This document shows, piece after piece, positions 46,163 to 58,938 of a DNA stretch of 64,000 nt. Source of the stretch: Trichaptum fuscoviolaceum (lineage: Eukaryota; Basidiomycota; Agaricomycetes; Hymenochaetales; Trichaptaceae). The number at the start of each line of letters is the position of its first letter. The first letter of the stretch is position 1. The stretch is taken from positions 2,543,528 through 2,607,527 of the forward strand of contig CAJSYZ010000004.1 in assembly GCA_910574455.1 (NCBI GenBank), given 5' to 3'. The translations under genes and the position numbers were made by a program. The notes under the pieces were generated by a model. The model searched no databases. It had not been told where the DNA came from and saw only the letters and a list, made by a program, of their open reading frames with translations.

Positions 46163-47903
46163 CACGAGCCAGCAGAGTATCCCATTATGAGGACACATTG
46201 CAAGAACGTGTATCAGGCCGACTCACCCGTTATTTTCTCATTTCCCTCTCCCTCCAATGACTTCAATGTTTACTGAAATGAAACCGAAATATTAGAAAAT
46301 CAAATCATCTTGTATATATTACTATCACATCAGCTTACTATGACCGCGTCAGAGATGTTGGGACTCTAATTGTAAAGAGTAAGAGATGAATCGCACTGGC
46401 CCGTGAAGCAAGGAGACTTTTGGATGGTGGGAATCCGGTCGTGTTATACTATTATGGGACGCAGTTTTTGCCCTTTGTCCTGTCATCCTTTGTCCAAGAA
46501 TGTCACATCCGTTTGTATGGAAAGACCCATGTCTGGGACATAATAATTAGCACGATTAGGCAGCAGCAGTGCATGTCAGAGGTGCGTCAGTATACATGTT
46601 TAACCGAAATCGAGCGCTGCCAGTGCCACAACGTACCTGATACACTGTGGCCTTTCTAGTTCCGCAGATTCCATTCATTACTGCCAGTGTAGTTAGTTAA
46701 CGACTGTTCGCTGTGTATTCAGTGGAACTGCCTGGACCGTGACTATCGGTGAGTCGGCGTCTCGGCGATAGTGCATGGCGCCCATTTATATTTTCTAGGG
46801 GGCAGTGTTTTGTTGCATTTTTCAACACCCAGACGTCCGATGAACAGGTCTATCAAGCTGGGCGCCATTCGAGAAGTTGTCGAAGATCAAAGTTACATAG
46901 AACAATGCCACAGGCAGCTTGGCAAGTGCCGACGCGTCTGTTTGTGTACTACTGTGTGCACACTGTGTGCACAATAGAACTACTATAATTACTAGTAACA
47001 GACTGAGAGTCGGCGCAGAGTCGCCGATTTGTCGTCGACTCTAATACTCTCATCTGATGTCTGTCGCCGCTAAGTCATAGAAGCGCCTTGGTCGCCGATT
47101 TTCTACTAATACACTACATCGATGTAATCTGGCGTAATAGGGCTGTACTTGTCACTTTCCAATATATAAAGTGGGCCATTGCAGCGACATGATGGTATCC
47201 TTAACTAACATACCCGGGCCAGCGTCGAAATGTCTTCCCCAACAACCGAGTCCTACTCTGAGCTTATATCTGGTATTCTCCCCGTTCTCGATGCTGTACA
47301 AGCACTCGTCGGACAACCTGGTGCAATCGAGACACTCACTCGTCTTGCCGGAATGCCACCTGCAAGCTCAACGCACGCGTCTCGTTCTCTGAGATCTGCA
47401 AATACAAACATGGGGCAATGTACAGGTCTATGCGAACGGCATTGTACCTCTAGTAGTCTGAAGAATAACCGACCGGTAATTACCTTGCTTTATCTCGTTT
47501 ACTTTTCCTCAACTGATTGACTGGCAGAAGTCCATAGCAACAAGAAGGCGTTTTCAGCAATTCAGAAAGTTACGCAGAAATGTCAGGCGTTCGTGAATCA
47601 GCGTGACCAGTACGTCCATAATTTAGCTATCGTATGTCAACTTAAAGATGTCTTGTCACAGTTTATGCTAATACCGTCACCCAGCACTAGCGTTCACTTG
47701 ATCTTACAGTATTTGACCGTCACGTTATTTGGGCGTTGATTTGTATTGCGCAGGTCTATTGTTCGAAAATGCAGTAAAACGCATCTGGTTCGTGATTAAA
47801 GTTTTCACCTAAGATCAACGTATGCGCATGAGGTCCGAACAAGGATGAAATTTATAGCTACCTTGGCTTGGAAGCCAAGAACCCACGGCAACTTTACTAA
47901 ATA
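46163..47903. other. Intergenic region with one weak candidate exon
   Basis: An ATG-started frame at 47230 (MSSPTTESYSELISGILPVLD) runs about 85 codons to a possible donor and could join a helical stretch near 47528-47610 (SAIQKVTQKCQAFVNQRD). There is no domain and no clear end, so it is left uncalled. The rest shows nothing. Confidence 0.35.
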
Positions 47904-48951
47904 GAAAGATGCAGCGCCTAGGTCATACGGCAATTAGACCGTGTATCGTCAAAGGGAAGGGGTCGCATTTGTGTAGGCTCACGGATGTTCTTGAGCTTTT
48001 CGTACTTAAAGGCTTCTTTGACAGGGTCGATCGCGTGATGAAAGCTCCCTGAAAAGCTCATTTCCTAAAGCTTTAATCAGTTGAGAATTATTGGTGCTGA
48101 CCAGGAATAGAATGCTTCGAAGGGGACAAGACCTTCCTCAGTTGCATAAAGTTGGAGCCTCAACCCGGTGTCTGAATTCCAGTTCTTTGCAAGATATGTT
48201 TTCAACCCGCAAATGTTTCCAGACTCCATTCAGATTGAAGTCGCAGTTCATGATGAAATAATAACAGTAAGACTCACAGGATTTTATACAGATTGTATTT
48301 AAGGCTATCCAGCATTACAGGCAAGACTCTGATCAACGAGAGATAACGATTGGCGTAAAGCTAATAGCATACCTTTGGAAATCCCTGAGTCTTGGTTTAT
48401 TTCGCCGCTTTTTTCTCAAGCAGCAACGCTGTACATAACGAGTTGCGGGCGACTTATGGGTGGTGTGGGCAATCCTAAACAGCACCTCGTATACCACATA
48501 TGCAATGGAAACTCGGACGCTTTCAAGCTTTGAGTATATTACTGACTTAATACGTGTCGATTACGCGACGCACCGGTTCTGAAGTAGGACAGTAGAGAGT
48601 ATCCTGTTACCGTCCGCCTCATGAAATTCGAGGATCCGCCACCAATGGGAGATATATCATGCAAGGTGCAGAGGAAGGCTCTTGTAATGGAGACAAGTAT
48701 TTGTCAACATGTAGTAAAGCTTAGAGCTAGCACCAGTAAGATGGTCAGGCGAAGAAGGATGTTGCGACAGAGGATAGGACGATAGGGATTTGTGGGGATA
48801 GTAATCGATAGCACTGGGGGCGACAACCCACAACTGAGGAAGGCCTGGCAACCTGTTTGATTGCAAAGTTATTCATTATTATCCGATCTTTGACTTGAAG
48901 GGTACTACTTACTTTCGTAAACTTCCTTATAAGCCCGGGGACTGAGCCCAT
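47904..48951 (-). pseudogene. Decayed, intron-containing copy of the dihydrodiol dehydrogenase gene
   Basis: Read on the minus strand from 48951, this stretch follows the intact gene at 55205-56804 step by step. Exon 1 reads MGSVPGLIRKFTK (intact MGSVLGLIRRNIK), then an intron with the same GTAAGT donor and AACAG acceptor, then VARPSSVV (VARPPVVA). AKTQGFPKVCY matches AKTYGIPKVYS. LQSEWSLETFAG matches LHYEWTMKALAAG, followed by an in-frame stop. TEEGLVPFEAFYS matches AREKGLVLVEAFHS, and EKLKNIREPTQMRPLPFDD matches GKLKNIYGSLLVPIQMRLFPLDD. Stops and frameshifts break it, and the 3' third is missing. Retained introns show duplication at DNA level, not retroposition. It points opposite to the intact copy, 6-7 kb away. 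Confidence 0.85.
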
Positions 48952-49087
48952 TTCTGAAGTAAAGGATGAAGAATTTGAGAGAACGAAAGACTTAAAGTTG
49001 CGCGTATCGCAAACAAACACAAATAAGATTTGGCAATGTACTCACACCCAAATCGCATCAAGCTCTTTAAGAAACTTTGACGACGAG

Positions 49088-51221
<2,134 letters not shown>

Positions 51222-51471
51222 GAGGTTTCACGATTGCTGAAAGTATCTACTATGTTGCAGGACTATTTCTTACGCTTATAAATATTACATACGTTGCTCT
51301 GTTGTTATATATCTATTCACTTCGTCCGATCAATAAGCTTTTGTTCGCGAAATGCTTAGGGTTTATGGAGAAATTGTTCAAGTTGCGCTCGGTGCGGGCA
51401 CGGAGTCGGCTATGAGTTACCTCCATGCGAAAGGCGATGCTTGTGTATTCGACTCTTAGGCACATCCCACC

Positions 51472-53770
51472 ATGTCGCCCTCATGGAAGAACATTGCTCA
51501 GGAGAAACAGAAAGCGAGAGAGGATGAAATTGCGAAGGTTCTGAAGGAACTGGAAGTGAATGGTTCAAACGACGAACAGTACCTAAATGCCACAGGTGCG
51601 TAACTTCCGCAGTTGACTAGCAGCGATCATATCGCTGATGGTGCGTACCATATAAGCCTGCGAAATCGTGAAGCATATTGAGGATGGGGAATGGACATCT
51701 ACTTCAGTTGTAACTGCGTACATCCGCCAGGCAGCACGAGCTCAGGCTGCCACAAACTGTTTGACCGAGAGTCAGTATCCAATGTCCATTGTTCATTTAA
51801 ACTAGTCTACCAGATAAGGTATTCTGATGCATGCGTACAGTCTTATTTGCTCAGGCGATCAAAGAAGCCGGCGAGCTTGATGCAGAGTTTGCTTCTACGA
51901 AGCGCCTTCGTGGACCTCTACATGGCGTTCCAGTCAGCTTCAAGGATCAATGTCAGGCACTTTCCTTCTGCAACCCAACTCGAATTGACATATCTTCCTC
52001 ATTCACAGTTGAAATTGCTGGTTATGACGCCTCGATAGGGTACACTCAGTGGGCGAATAAGCTTTGTACGTCCGACGCAAAACTCGTCCGGGAGTTCCGA
52101 GACGCAGGAGCTATCATAATTGCGAAGACGAATGTCCCGCAAACGATGCTCTCTTTCGAATGCTCGAACCCGCTCTTCGGGCGGTCGACGAACCCATGGA
52201 GTTCCAATCACACATGCGGTGGCAGTTCTGGTGGTGAGGCGGCATTGCTTGCATCGGGCGGTTCAGCATTAGGTGTCGGTTCGGATATTGGGGGCAGCTT
52301 GCGTATCCCTGCGGGCTACTGTGGAATCTACTCCTTAAAGCCAGGACAGGGGAGGCTGAGCAAGGACGGTGCTCGATGTGAGTTCATTGCAGTATAATGG
52401 CAATTTCATCAGATTGTTAACACCAAATCTCCAGCTGGTGCGTCTGGATTTGAGGCAATCCCGACCGTAATGGGTCCAATGGGAAGGTACTTTGTCAACA
52501 GTTGCTTGTAATTTTTCTCTGACATGACAAAGGTCCATTGAAGATCTTGAGCTCGTTGCCCGCACGTTCTTCGGAAAACGCGCAGACTCTGAAGTTCTCG
52601 CTCCTCTCCCATATTCACCCGTATCGCTGCCACAGAAGCTACGCTTCGGCTATTACACTTCAGGTGCGCTTGACATCAGCCCCTCCGGCTCTAATCTAAC
52701 TTCGGTACACCAGATCTTTTTGTCAAGGCGTCTCCGGCATGCAGTAGGGCTGTCCTTGAGACTGTCCAAGCTTTGCGCAAACAAGGCCACGAATGCATTG
52801 AATTCGAGCCTACACTAGGTTAGGATAACAAGCGTTCGATTTCGAGGTATATCACTGACGCGAAACGTAGCAAGGGAAGCGATGTACACCTTCGTTGCCC
52901 TCACATCTGCAGATGGCTACCGAAAGCTTCTTAGCCACCTCGGTCCAGATCCCCAAGTTCGTATCTTGCGACATCTCACCCTCACCACTCGTATAATAAT
53001 ATGTTTTCCCTCAGGAAGGTAGCTTGTTCTTAGCTACACTTGGGCCTAAGTTTCCTGGTAAGCATATCATCATATAAAACATGCGAGAAATTAATTGCTG
53101 GCCAGGTTTCATCCGAAGCTTCGCCTCTTGGATCGTAAGGACACTGATCGGGGACGATGTCTTTGCGACATGCTTGACGAACTCGAGAATAAAGTCTACC
53201 GGAGAGTTTTACAATGCAACGGCTCAAAGTGATCAATTGAGAAAGAAGTGGTATGAGGAAGTGAGTATCACAATACCAGCTGAGATTCACAACTTATAGA
53301 TTGCGTAGGTTTGGGCGAAACACCGATTGGATGGAATTATTGCACCCATACAGGCCACACCTGCTGTGCCTCATGGGTACGTAGTACTAAATATCTCATC
53401 GCTGTCACCTGAGCTGAGAGTAAATATCAGAGCCACAACGACCTTGTCTGCCTTGGCGGCTGGCACAATTCTCTACAACGTTATCGACAGTCCCGTAGGC
53501 ATCTTACCAGTAACCCGAGTTGATCCCATAGAAGACCAGATTACAGAGGACTGGCTAAAAGGGCCGGGACATGGCTCCAAGATGTTTGAGCGAGGCCTTT
53601 ATCACGAGAAGAATGCCCCTTACAATCCCGAGAAGATGAAGGGGTTACCAGTGGGTGTGCAAGTAGTTGGAAGAAGCTTTGAGGAGGAGAAGGTGGTTGA
53701 AATGATGAAGGTTATTGATCGCGCGCTCGGACCCAGAGACTTTGGGTCGAAGGTTCGGCCACAATTCTGA
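51472..53770 (+). CDS. Amidase signature family enzyme (fatty-acid amide hydrolase / acetamidase-like)
   Basis: Twelve exons (51472-51595, 51657-51770, 51841-51951, 52009-52377, 52435-52486, 52533-52663, 52714-52818, 52871-52956, 53015-53057, 53106-53260, 53309-53376, 53431-53770) give 565 residues. The Ser-cisSer-Lys triad can be placed: K114 in VSFKDQ, S189 in GGSSGGE, and nucleophile S213 in GSDIGGSLRIPA. Spacings equal those of mammalian FAAH. Other motifs are IIAKTNVPQTMLSFE and GLPVGVQVVGRSFEEEKV. There is no signal peptide, so it is probably cytosolic. The family hydrolyses carboxylic amides; the substrate cannot be read from sequence. It has the highest exon count of the window together with the Zn2Cys6 factor. 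The exon chain closes in frame at every step. Confidence 0.93.
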
Positions 53771-54184
53771 AGGAATAACCCGTCGGCGCACGAGAACAAC
53801 CTTCACTGCAATCCACTAGATCAATATTTTATGTAAAGTTATTTAACCCTTCGTAACAGTGAACTTCTGAAATGCTGTAATACATATAACCATACAATGG
53901 CTTTATCCATGAAGCACTGATTGTCAGATGGTCAGTAACGCTATGAAATAACGAAGCAAATAGAGCTGAGAGTTTGTAACGACTCTCGAGCTGAGACTCT
54001 GCGTTACAGAGGTCCTTTATGTTCGTCACTTTCAAGTTCTCCAACGGACACTCATAACAGAGAGTTAGAAAAGCTGGCTGGCGAAAAAACAGATCTAAGA
54101 TTGTATGACATCGCGTCCTGATATGCTTTTCGTGAGACGACTTCTAAAACAATCGAAGAGGAACTTGAAAATACATTTGATCGG
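53771..54184. other. Convergent 3' intergenic region
   Basis: About 410 bases between the amidase and COX23-like stop codons. No gene. Confidence 0.5.
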
Positions 54185-54652
54185 TCACTTTTGGATGTCA
54201 ATCCTTGCGTCCTTCCCTTTACGACCGTCCTCGCGGCGTTGTTCCATCTTGGCCGACTAAGGTAAGCGAATAAAGCAGAAGAATTAGTTAAACTTGCACT
54301 AACCCATGTCTTCTTACAGTCCTTGTACGCCTGGAAGAAGTCTCTACATTTATCCCGGTCGTAATCATATCTGTTTAGACAATCCATGGACGCCTTTGAA
54401 GCCTGTTCGCACGGGCTGTGGTATTTGAAATGAAGTTCAAAGGTTGCACACTACATGATGTGAAGAAGTGGTATGTATGGAAGTTGAACGTACTCTATGA
54501 ACTTCGTTACGACATGTTTTCCCTGCAAGGAAAAAGATACATGGACTTGAGGATTTGCCAGTGCAATATGAACATACTTTGAAGTGCTCTTTGTATGGTA
54601 GAGGGTTCCGACCGTCGCTTGGTGAAGGTAAAGAATCAGATTGATCAGGCAT
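54185..54652 (-). CDS. Mitochondrial intermembrane-space twin CX9C protein, Cox23-like
   Basis: Four exons (54652-54578, 54522-54494, 54415-54304, 54256-54185) give 95 residues. The protein starts MPDQSDSLPSPSDG and contains a coiled-coil-helix-coiled-coil-helix fold signature: C37-x9-C47 and C58-x9-C68. The surrounding motifs TKFIDPCEQASKASMDCLNR and YDYDRDKCRDFFQAYKDCKK are those of Cox23 (CHCHD7). The C-terminus is basic (EQRREDGRKGKD). Such proteins are imported by the Mia40 oxidative route and help assemble cytochrome c oxidase. The gene was found by walking splice sites back from the second CX9C. Exon 2 is only 29 nt. Confidence 0.88.
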
Positions 54653-54750
54653 AAATGGCCACTGAGGTAGTAGTGGTTGAACTCAAAACTTGAGGGAGTC
54701 CGAGTCCCACAACTCCGAGGACTCGGAGGCTGCGCTCGGAGCCGTACCGA

Positions 54751-54772
54751 CGATGGCCTTATAAGGCTATCG
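54751..54772. repeat. 22-bp near-perfect palindrome upstream of the COX23-like gene
   Basis: The sequence CGATGGCCTTATAAGGCTATCG is symmetrical except for one base pair. It lies about 100 bases before the start codon of the COX23-like gene, next to a CTCGGAG-rich stretch, and contains TATAA at its centre. It may be a promoter element. Confidence 0.6.
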
Positions 54773-55204
54773 TTGCTAAGTTCTCGTGGGAAGAAATGCC
54801 AGGCTAACAACTCTGCGTAGTAGTGCTTACAATGTGACAGCTTCGACCTCAGCAATTCCACTTTTAGAAATAAGCATCTGGTTAAATGTTGTATTCCAAT
54901 TTATTACAAATAGTATTCCTTAAGAATTTGTCTTGATTAAACATCAATAAAGGTACCATATGTATTATTGCTAGCCACAGCCGAAGGTACCTTACATATA
55001 AATAGGAAACAGCACTCTGAATGAGATTAAGTGCCGTGACATACGTGACTATATATACAGTATACTCGGAGCGTTATCGGCACTGAGTTGTTGCTCCGAA
55101 ACCTCCCGAACAACTGGCAGCTTAAACCTTTAATTTGAAGTCAGTCACTATGTAGTTGTCTAAAGTTGTCTTTCGCTCAATTTTCTTCATCCTTTACTTC
55201 AGAA
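54773..55204. other. Divergent intergenic region
   Basis: About 430 bases between the COX23-like promoter and the dehydrogenase start. TATATATAC near 55050 may be the TATA region of the dehydrogenase gene. No gene seen. Confidence 0.4.
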
Positions 55205-56804
55205 ATGGGTTCAGTCCTTGGACTTATAAGGAGGAATATTAAAGTAAGTACGCCTCTCATTAATCGGAACAGCGAAGTTCGGTTGAAAATGAATTACTTT
55301 GCAACCAACAGGTTGCTAGGCCTCCTGTTGTAGCGAAGGTCGAGGGAGCGTTAAGATGCGGTATACTTGGTGCTGCTAGGATAGGACCAAATGCTGTCAT
55401 TACACCAGCCAAGAGTCACCCGGAATTCGCAATATATGCTGTTGCTGGGCGAGATAAGAACAAAGCAGAGAAATACGCCAAGACGTACGGAATTCCTAAG
55501 GTTTACTCTGGAAAGACTGGCTATCAAGGTGCGCCTTTTTGAGACACCTACACCTACCATCACGCTTTTACTGAATGAAGAGCGCTCAGATATGCTCAAT
55601 GATCCAGAGATTAATGTTATATACAATCCTGTATATAACATTTTGTTATTATTGTACAGATTTACTCACGATGCTTTAGCTCCCAAACGGTCTTCATTAT
55701 GAATGGACTATGAAAGCTCTCGCGGCTGGGAAGCACGTCTTGCTGGAAAAACCAAGTACAGACACTGCAGAAGAAACTCAGAAGCTTTTTGACTTTGCTC
55801 GCGAGAAAGGCCTTGTCCTCGTCGAGGCATTCCATTCTCGGTAAACATCAATCATTCTCATTTCACCAGGATGTGACTCTTATAAGCAGATTTCATCCTG
55901 CGAACGACCGTGTCAAACGGATTGTTGAGAGTGGTGAGCTCGGAAAGCTCAAAAACATCTACGGGAGCCTTCTCGTGCCTATCCAAATGCGACTCTTCCC
56001 CTTGGACGACATGCGTTTCGATTACAACCTAGGAGGTGGTGTCCTCATGGACATGGGCTGTCAGTATGATCTGCTATGCACACCGCATCGTATCTGCATG
56101 CTCACTACTCGTAAAAGGCTACGCCTTGGGGATGATTCGTCACATGGCGTCTGCAAACCCGACCTCCGTCCTTTCGGCGCAATCCGAGTTATTTCCAGAA
56201 AGCAAGGCAAATGGGGATGTTCTTAAGAAGAAGATTGATATCGGTACAGAAGCCTCGCTTGCATTTCCAAACGATGTGACAGGCTCCATCAAGGTTCATT
56301 ACTTTTGGCCCGGGTGGGGGCCATTCGGATTATTACCGAGGTTCCCTGATACACGAATAATTGCTGAATGCGAGGGCGGTACGGTATCGATTCAGAACTA
56401 TGTCACGCCCACTACCTGGCACAAGATTGAAATCATACCAAAAGGCAAGGGGGAGAAGCGTGTGGAAACTGCATTTGTTTTTGAAGACGGAAAGGGTGAA
56501 GATTGGTGGACTACGTGAGTTCTAAGCAAAGTTCGCATTCATGGTCGCTACTAACGGACTATCACGGACTACCACTTCACAGGTATAGATACCAACTGGA
56601 GAGCTTCGTAGATAAGGTGAAAGGACGCCAGCCGAGGACGTGGTTGGATGGCGAAGACTCCGTCGCAAATATGGAATGGATCGAAAGGATATACGAGAAG
56701 GTGAGTCCGTCATCTCCATCAGCGAGGCGCTGCTATAATACGAGCGTTTGCAACAGATTGGTCTTGGGAGTCGACCTAAATCGGCGTTTGTTCTTGAAAA
56801 TTAA
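55205..56804 (+). CDS. Gfo/Idh/MocA family dehydrogenase, dimeric dihydrodiol dehydrogenase-like
   Basis: Eight exons (55205-55243, 55312-55528, 55590-55630, 55680-55840, 55890-56059, 56118-56514, 56583-56700, 56757-56804) give 396 residues. The N-terminal Rossmann fold has RCGILGAARIGPNAV at about residues 28-42 and the nucleotide-site motif YAVAGRDKNKAEKYA. The family's EKP motif with the catalytic Lys is at residues 122-124 (VLLEKPSTDTAEE), followed by VEAFHSRFHPA. The C-terminal mixed beta domain has GGGVLMDMGCYALGMIRHM, IIAECEGGTVSIQNYV and RYQLESFVDKVKGR. Relatives oxidise trans-dihydrodiols or sugars with NADP. The 56060-56117 intron is needed to reach GCYALGM. A broken copy lies inverted at 47904-48951. 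Confidence 0.92.
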
Positions 56805-57166
56805 CCCTCATGAGCCTAACATCGTCCCATTAGCAGTATTCTTGGATAATCATTCTGTGTACGTGGATCAGGGCGTGTCTACACGGACCTGTATGCAGCG
56901 TTATTTAATGTTATAGACCTTACTTTTCTCGCCCTACTTCTGCTTACATTGTATGTGCTGTATAAAGTAACCCGGAAATGGCAATGCCAGTAGTCCGTGC
57001 CATTTGAATCGCGAGTAGAACTCGAGCTTTACCTACGATCACTCGTGTTATGCTCAAATACGTTGACCCTATGTACACCTAGACTCACTTGGCTTAACAT
57101 CATAGACTCACTGGGGTGAAGCTCCGAGCAAGAGTGCACGCACTTCACTGTGCTAGAAATCCCTAA
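56805..57166. other. Intergenic region between dehydrogenase and kinase
   Basis: About 360 bases with no gene. A short inverted word (AATGGCA ... TGCCATTT) near 56977-57005 may be part of the 3' end. Confidence 0.45.
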
Positions 57167-58610
57167 ATGGATGCTGTAGAGAAATCTAATGCAGCTAAGC
57201 AGAAACGATGGTGTGTCACCTACTTCACAAACCATCCAGGTATCAAGATTTACTTACAAGCCATAATCAAGGGTGAAGGAAAAGAAAGTCGGAGAGGGTG
57301 CCTTTGCCGTGGTCTATCTAGGTATGCAAGTTGTGTCGTCCCTCTTGTAATATGGTACACTGACTGCACTTTCGCTAGGACGTGATGCCGAGACCGGACG
57401 CAGAATTGCTATAAAGAAGATCAAAGTAGGGCAGTTTAAAGATGGGTTGGACATGTCTGCTATACGGGAGGTCAAGTATCTGAGGGAACTACAACACCAG
57501 AATGTGATCACAGTAAGTGGCTTAAACTCGCGATCTATGTTCGCAATTAATTGATTTATTCTAAGCTTTTTGATGTCTTCTCTTCCAAAACCAACCTCAA
57601 TCTCGTTTTAGAGTTCCTCGATGCAGACCTGGAGCTCGTTATCAAGGACCGCTCAATCGTGTTCTTGCCTGCTGACATCAAGAGTTGGCTTGCCATGACC
57701 TTCCGAGGCCTGGAATTTTGCCACAGGAATTGGATCCTTCACCGTGTATGATACCTTCAGCATGCCACGCCACTTTAAACTAATATGAAATGTTCCATAG
57801 GACTTGAAACCAAATAATTTACTCATCGCTTCTGATGGCCAGCTGAAGATTGCCGATTTTGGTCTCGCGAGAGAATTTGGCGATCCTGGTTATAAAATGA
57901 CTTGTCAAGTTATCACCAGGTTCGTATTCCCTTGAGCTATGCTTCATTCTCCTCATTGCGCATCAGATGGTATCGACCTCCAGAACTTCTGTTTGGCTGT
58001 CGGTACTACAGTACAGCAGTCGACATTTGGTCCGTAGGATGCATCTTCGCGGAGCTCATGCTACGGATACCATATCTTCCGGGAGAAAGCGACATGGACC
58101 AGCTGAAAACTACCTTCCGCGCTCTTGGAACCCCAACAGAGGAAGACTGGCCTGTAAGTGATTGCCTTATATTCGCGTATCTTGGACTTAACTAGTTTAT
58201 AGGGCCATACAAAATTGCCCGATTATGTTCCTGTAGGACAATTCCCCAAACCACCCCTCCGAGATCTGTTCACCGCCGCTACAGCTGATGCTCTCAATCT
58301 TCTTGCCCGCTGTTTGACGTATGATCCACGCAAACGTATATCATGCAAAGATGCTCTATCGCATTCATATTTCTTCGCTTCTCCAAACCCCACGCACCCG
58401 TCTAAGCTTCCGAAGACCGCAAACCAACTAGCACCTCGCCCACTAGAAGATGTAGATGTGAATGTTGATCATAACGCGCCCGGACCAGCTGTCAAAGCAT
58501 CGGAACCAAATGGAAGTAGACTAAAACGCAAAGCTTCAATTACCGAGGCGGAGACACGATCAGTCGCCCGAAAACTAGACTTCACAAGTCTAACGCAGCG
58601 CTCTCCATAG
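57167..58610 (+). CDS. Cyclin-dependent kinase 7-type CDK-activating kinase (TFIIH kinase)
   Basis: Seven exons (57167-57210, 57272-57321, 57379-57512, 57566-57745, 57801-57919, 57967-58153, 58203-58610) give 373 residues. The kinase domain fills about residues 16-300: glycine loop [10 protein letters not shown] (21-30), ATP lysine K44 in [10 protein letters not shown], cyclin-binding helix [19 protein letters not shown] with D137, DFGLAR with D155, then [10 protein letters not shown]. The stretches [20 protein letters not shown] and [11 protein letters not shown] identify the CDK7/Mcs6/Kin28 branch. Numbering in the activation loop equals that of human CDK7: T170 is kept, but position 164 is Asp instead of Ser. 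With cyclin H and MAT1 partners it phosphorylates CDKs and the RNA polymerase II tail. The C-terminus carries a [10 protein letters not shown] basic patch, possibly nuclear targeting. Confidence 0.94.
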
Positions 58611-58938
58611 TATGCATGTATTTCTACCCCAGTTTTATTAATTTGCTGTTTCGTTCACATGTGTTTCTTATCTTGCTCGGTCATCTCATTTGTTGAGTTT
58701 GCTTCACACTTCCTCCCCGACTTTGCATTAGAAAAGTAGAAAACGGATAGTTGTACAAAGATGAAAGAAGTAAAAAAAGTAGCGTATCTGCGGAAGATTT
58801 GTCTACATGTGCAGACAATAACATCGTAAATCAGAACAGAGCAATTTGACAAATTGTATATACAGGGCACTTTGTTGTGATGCATTCCCGAGGTGGAACA
58901 AATGAAATAAGTGAGACTGGAAATACAAAACAATCGAT
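58611..58938. other. Convergent 3' intergenic region
   Basis: About 330 bases between the kinase and nucleoporin stop codons. No gene. Confidence 0.5.
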
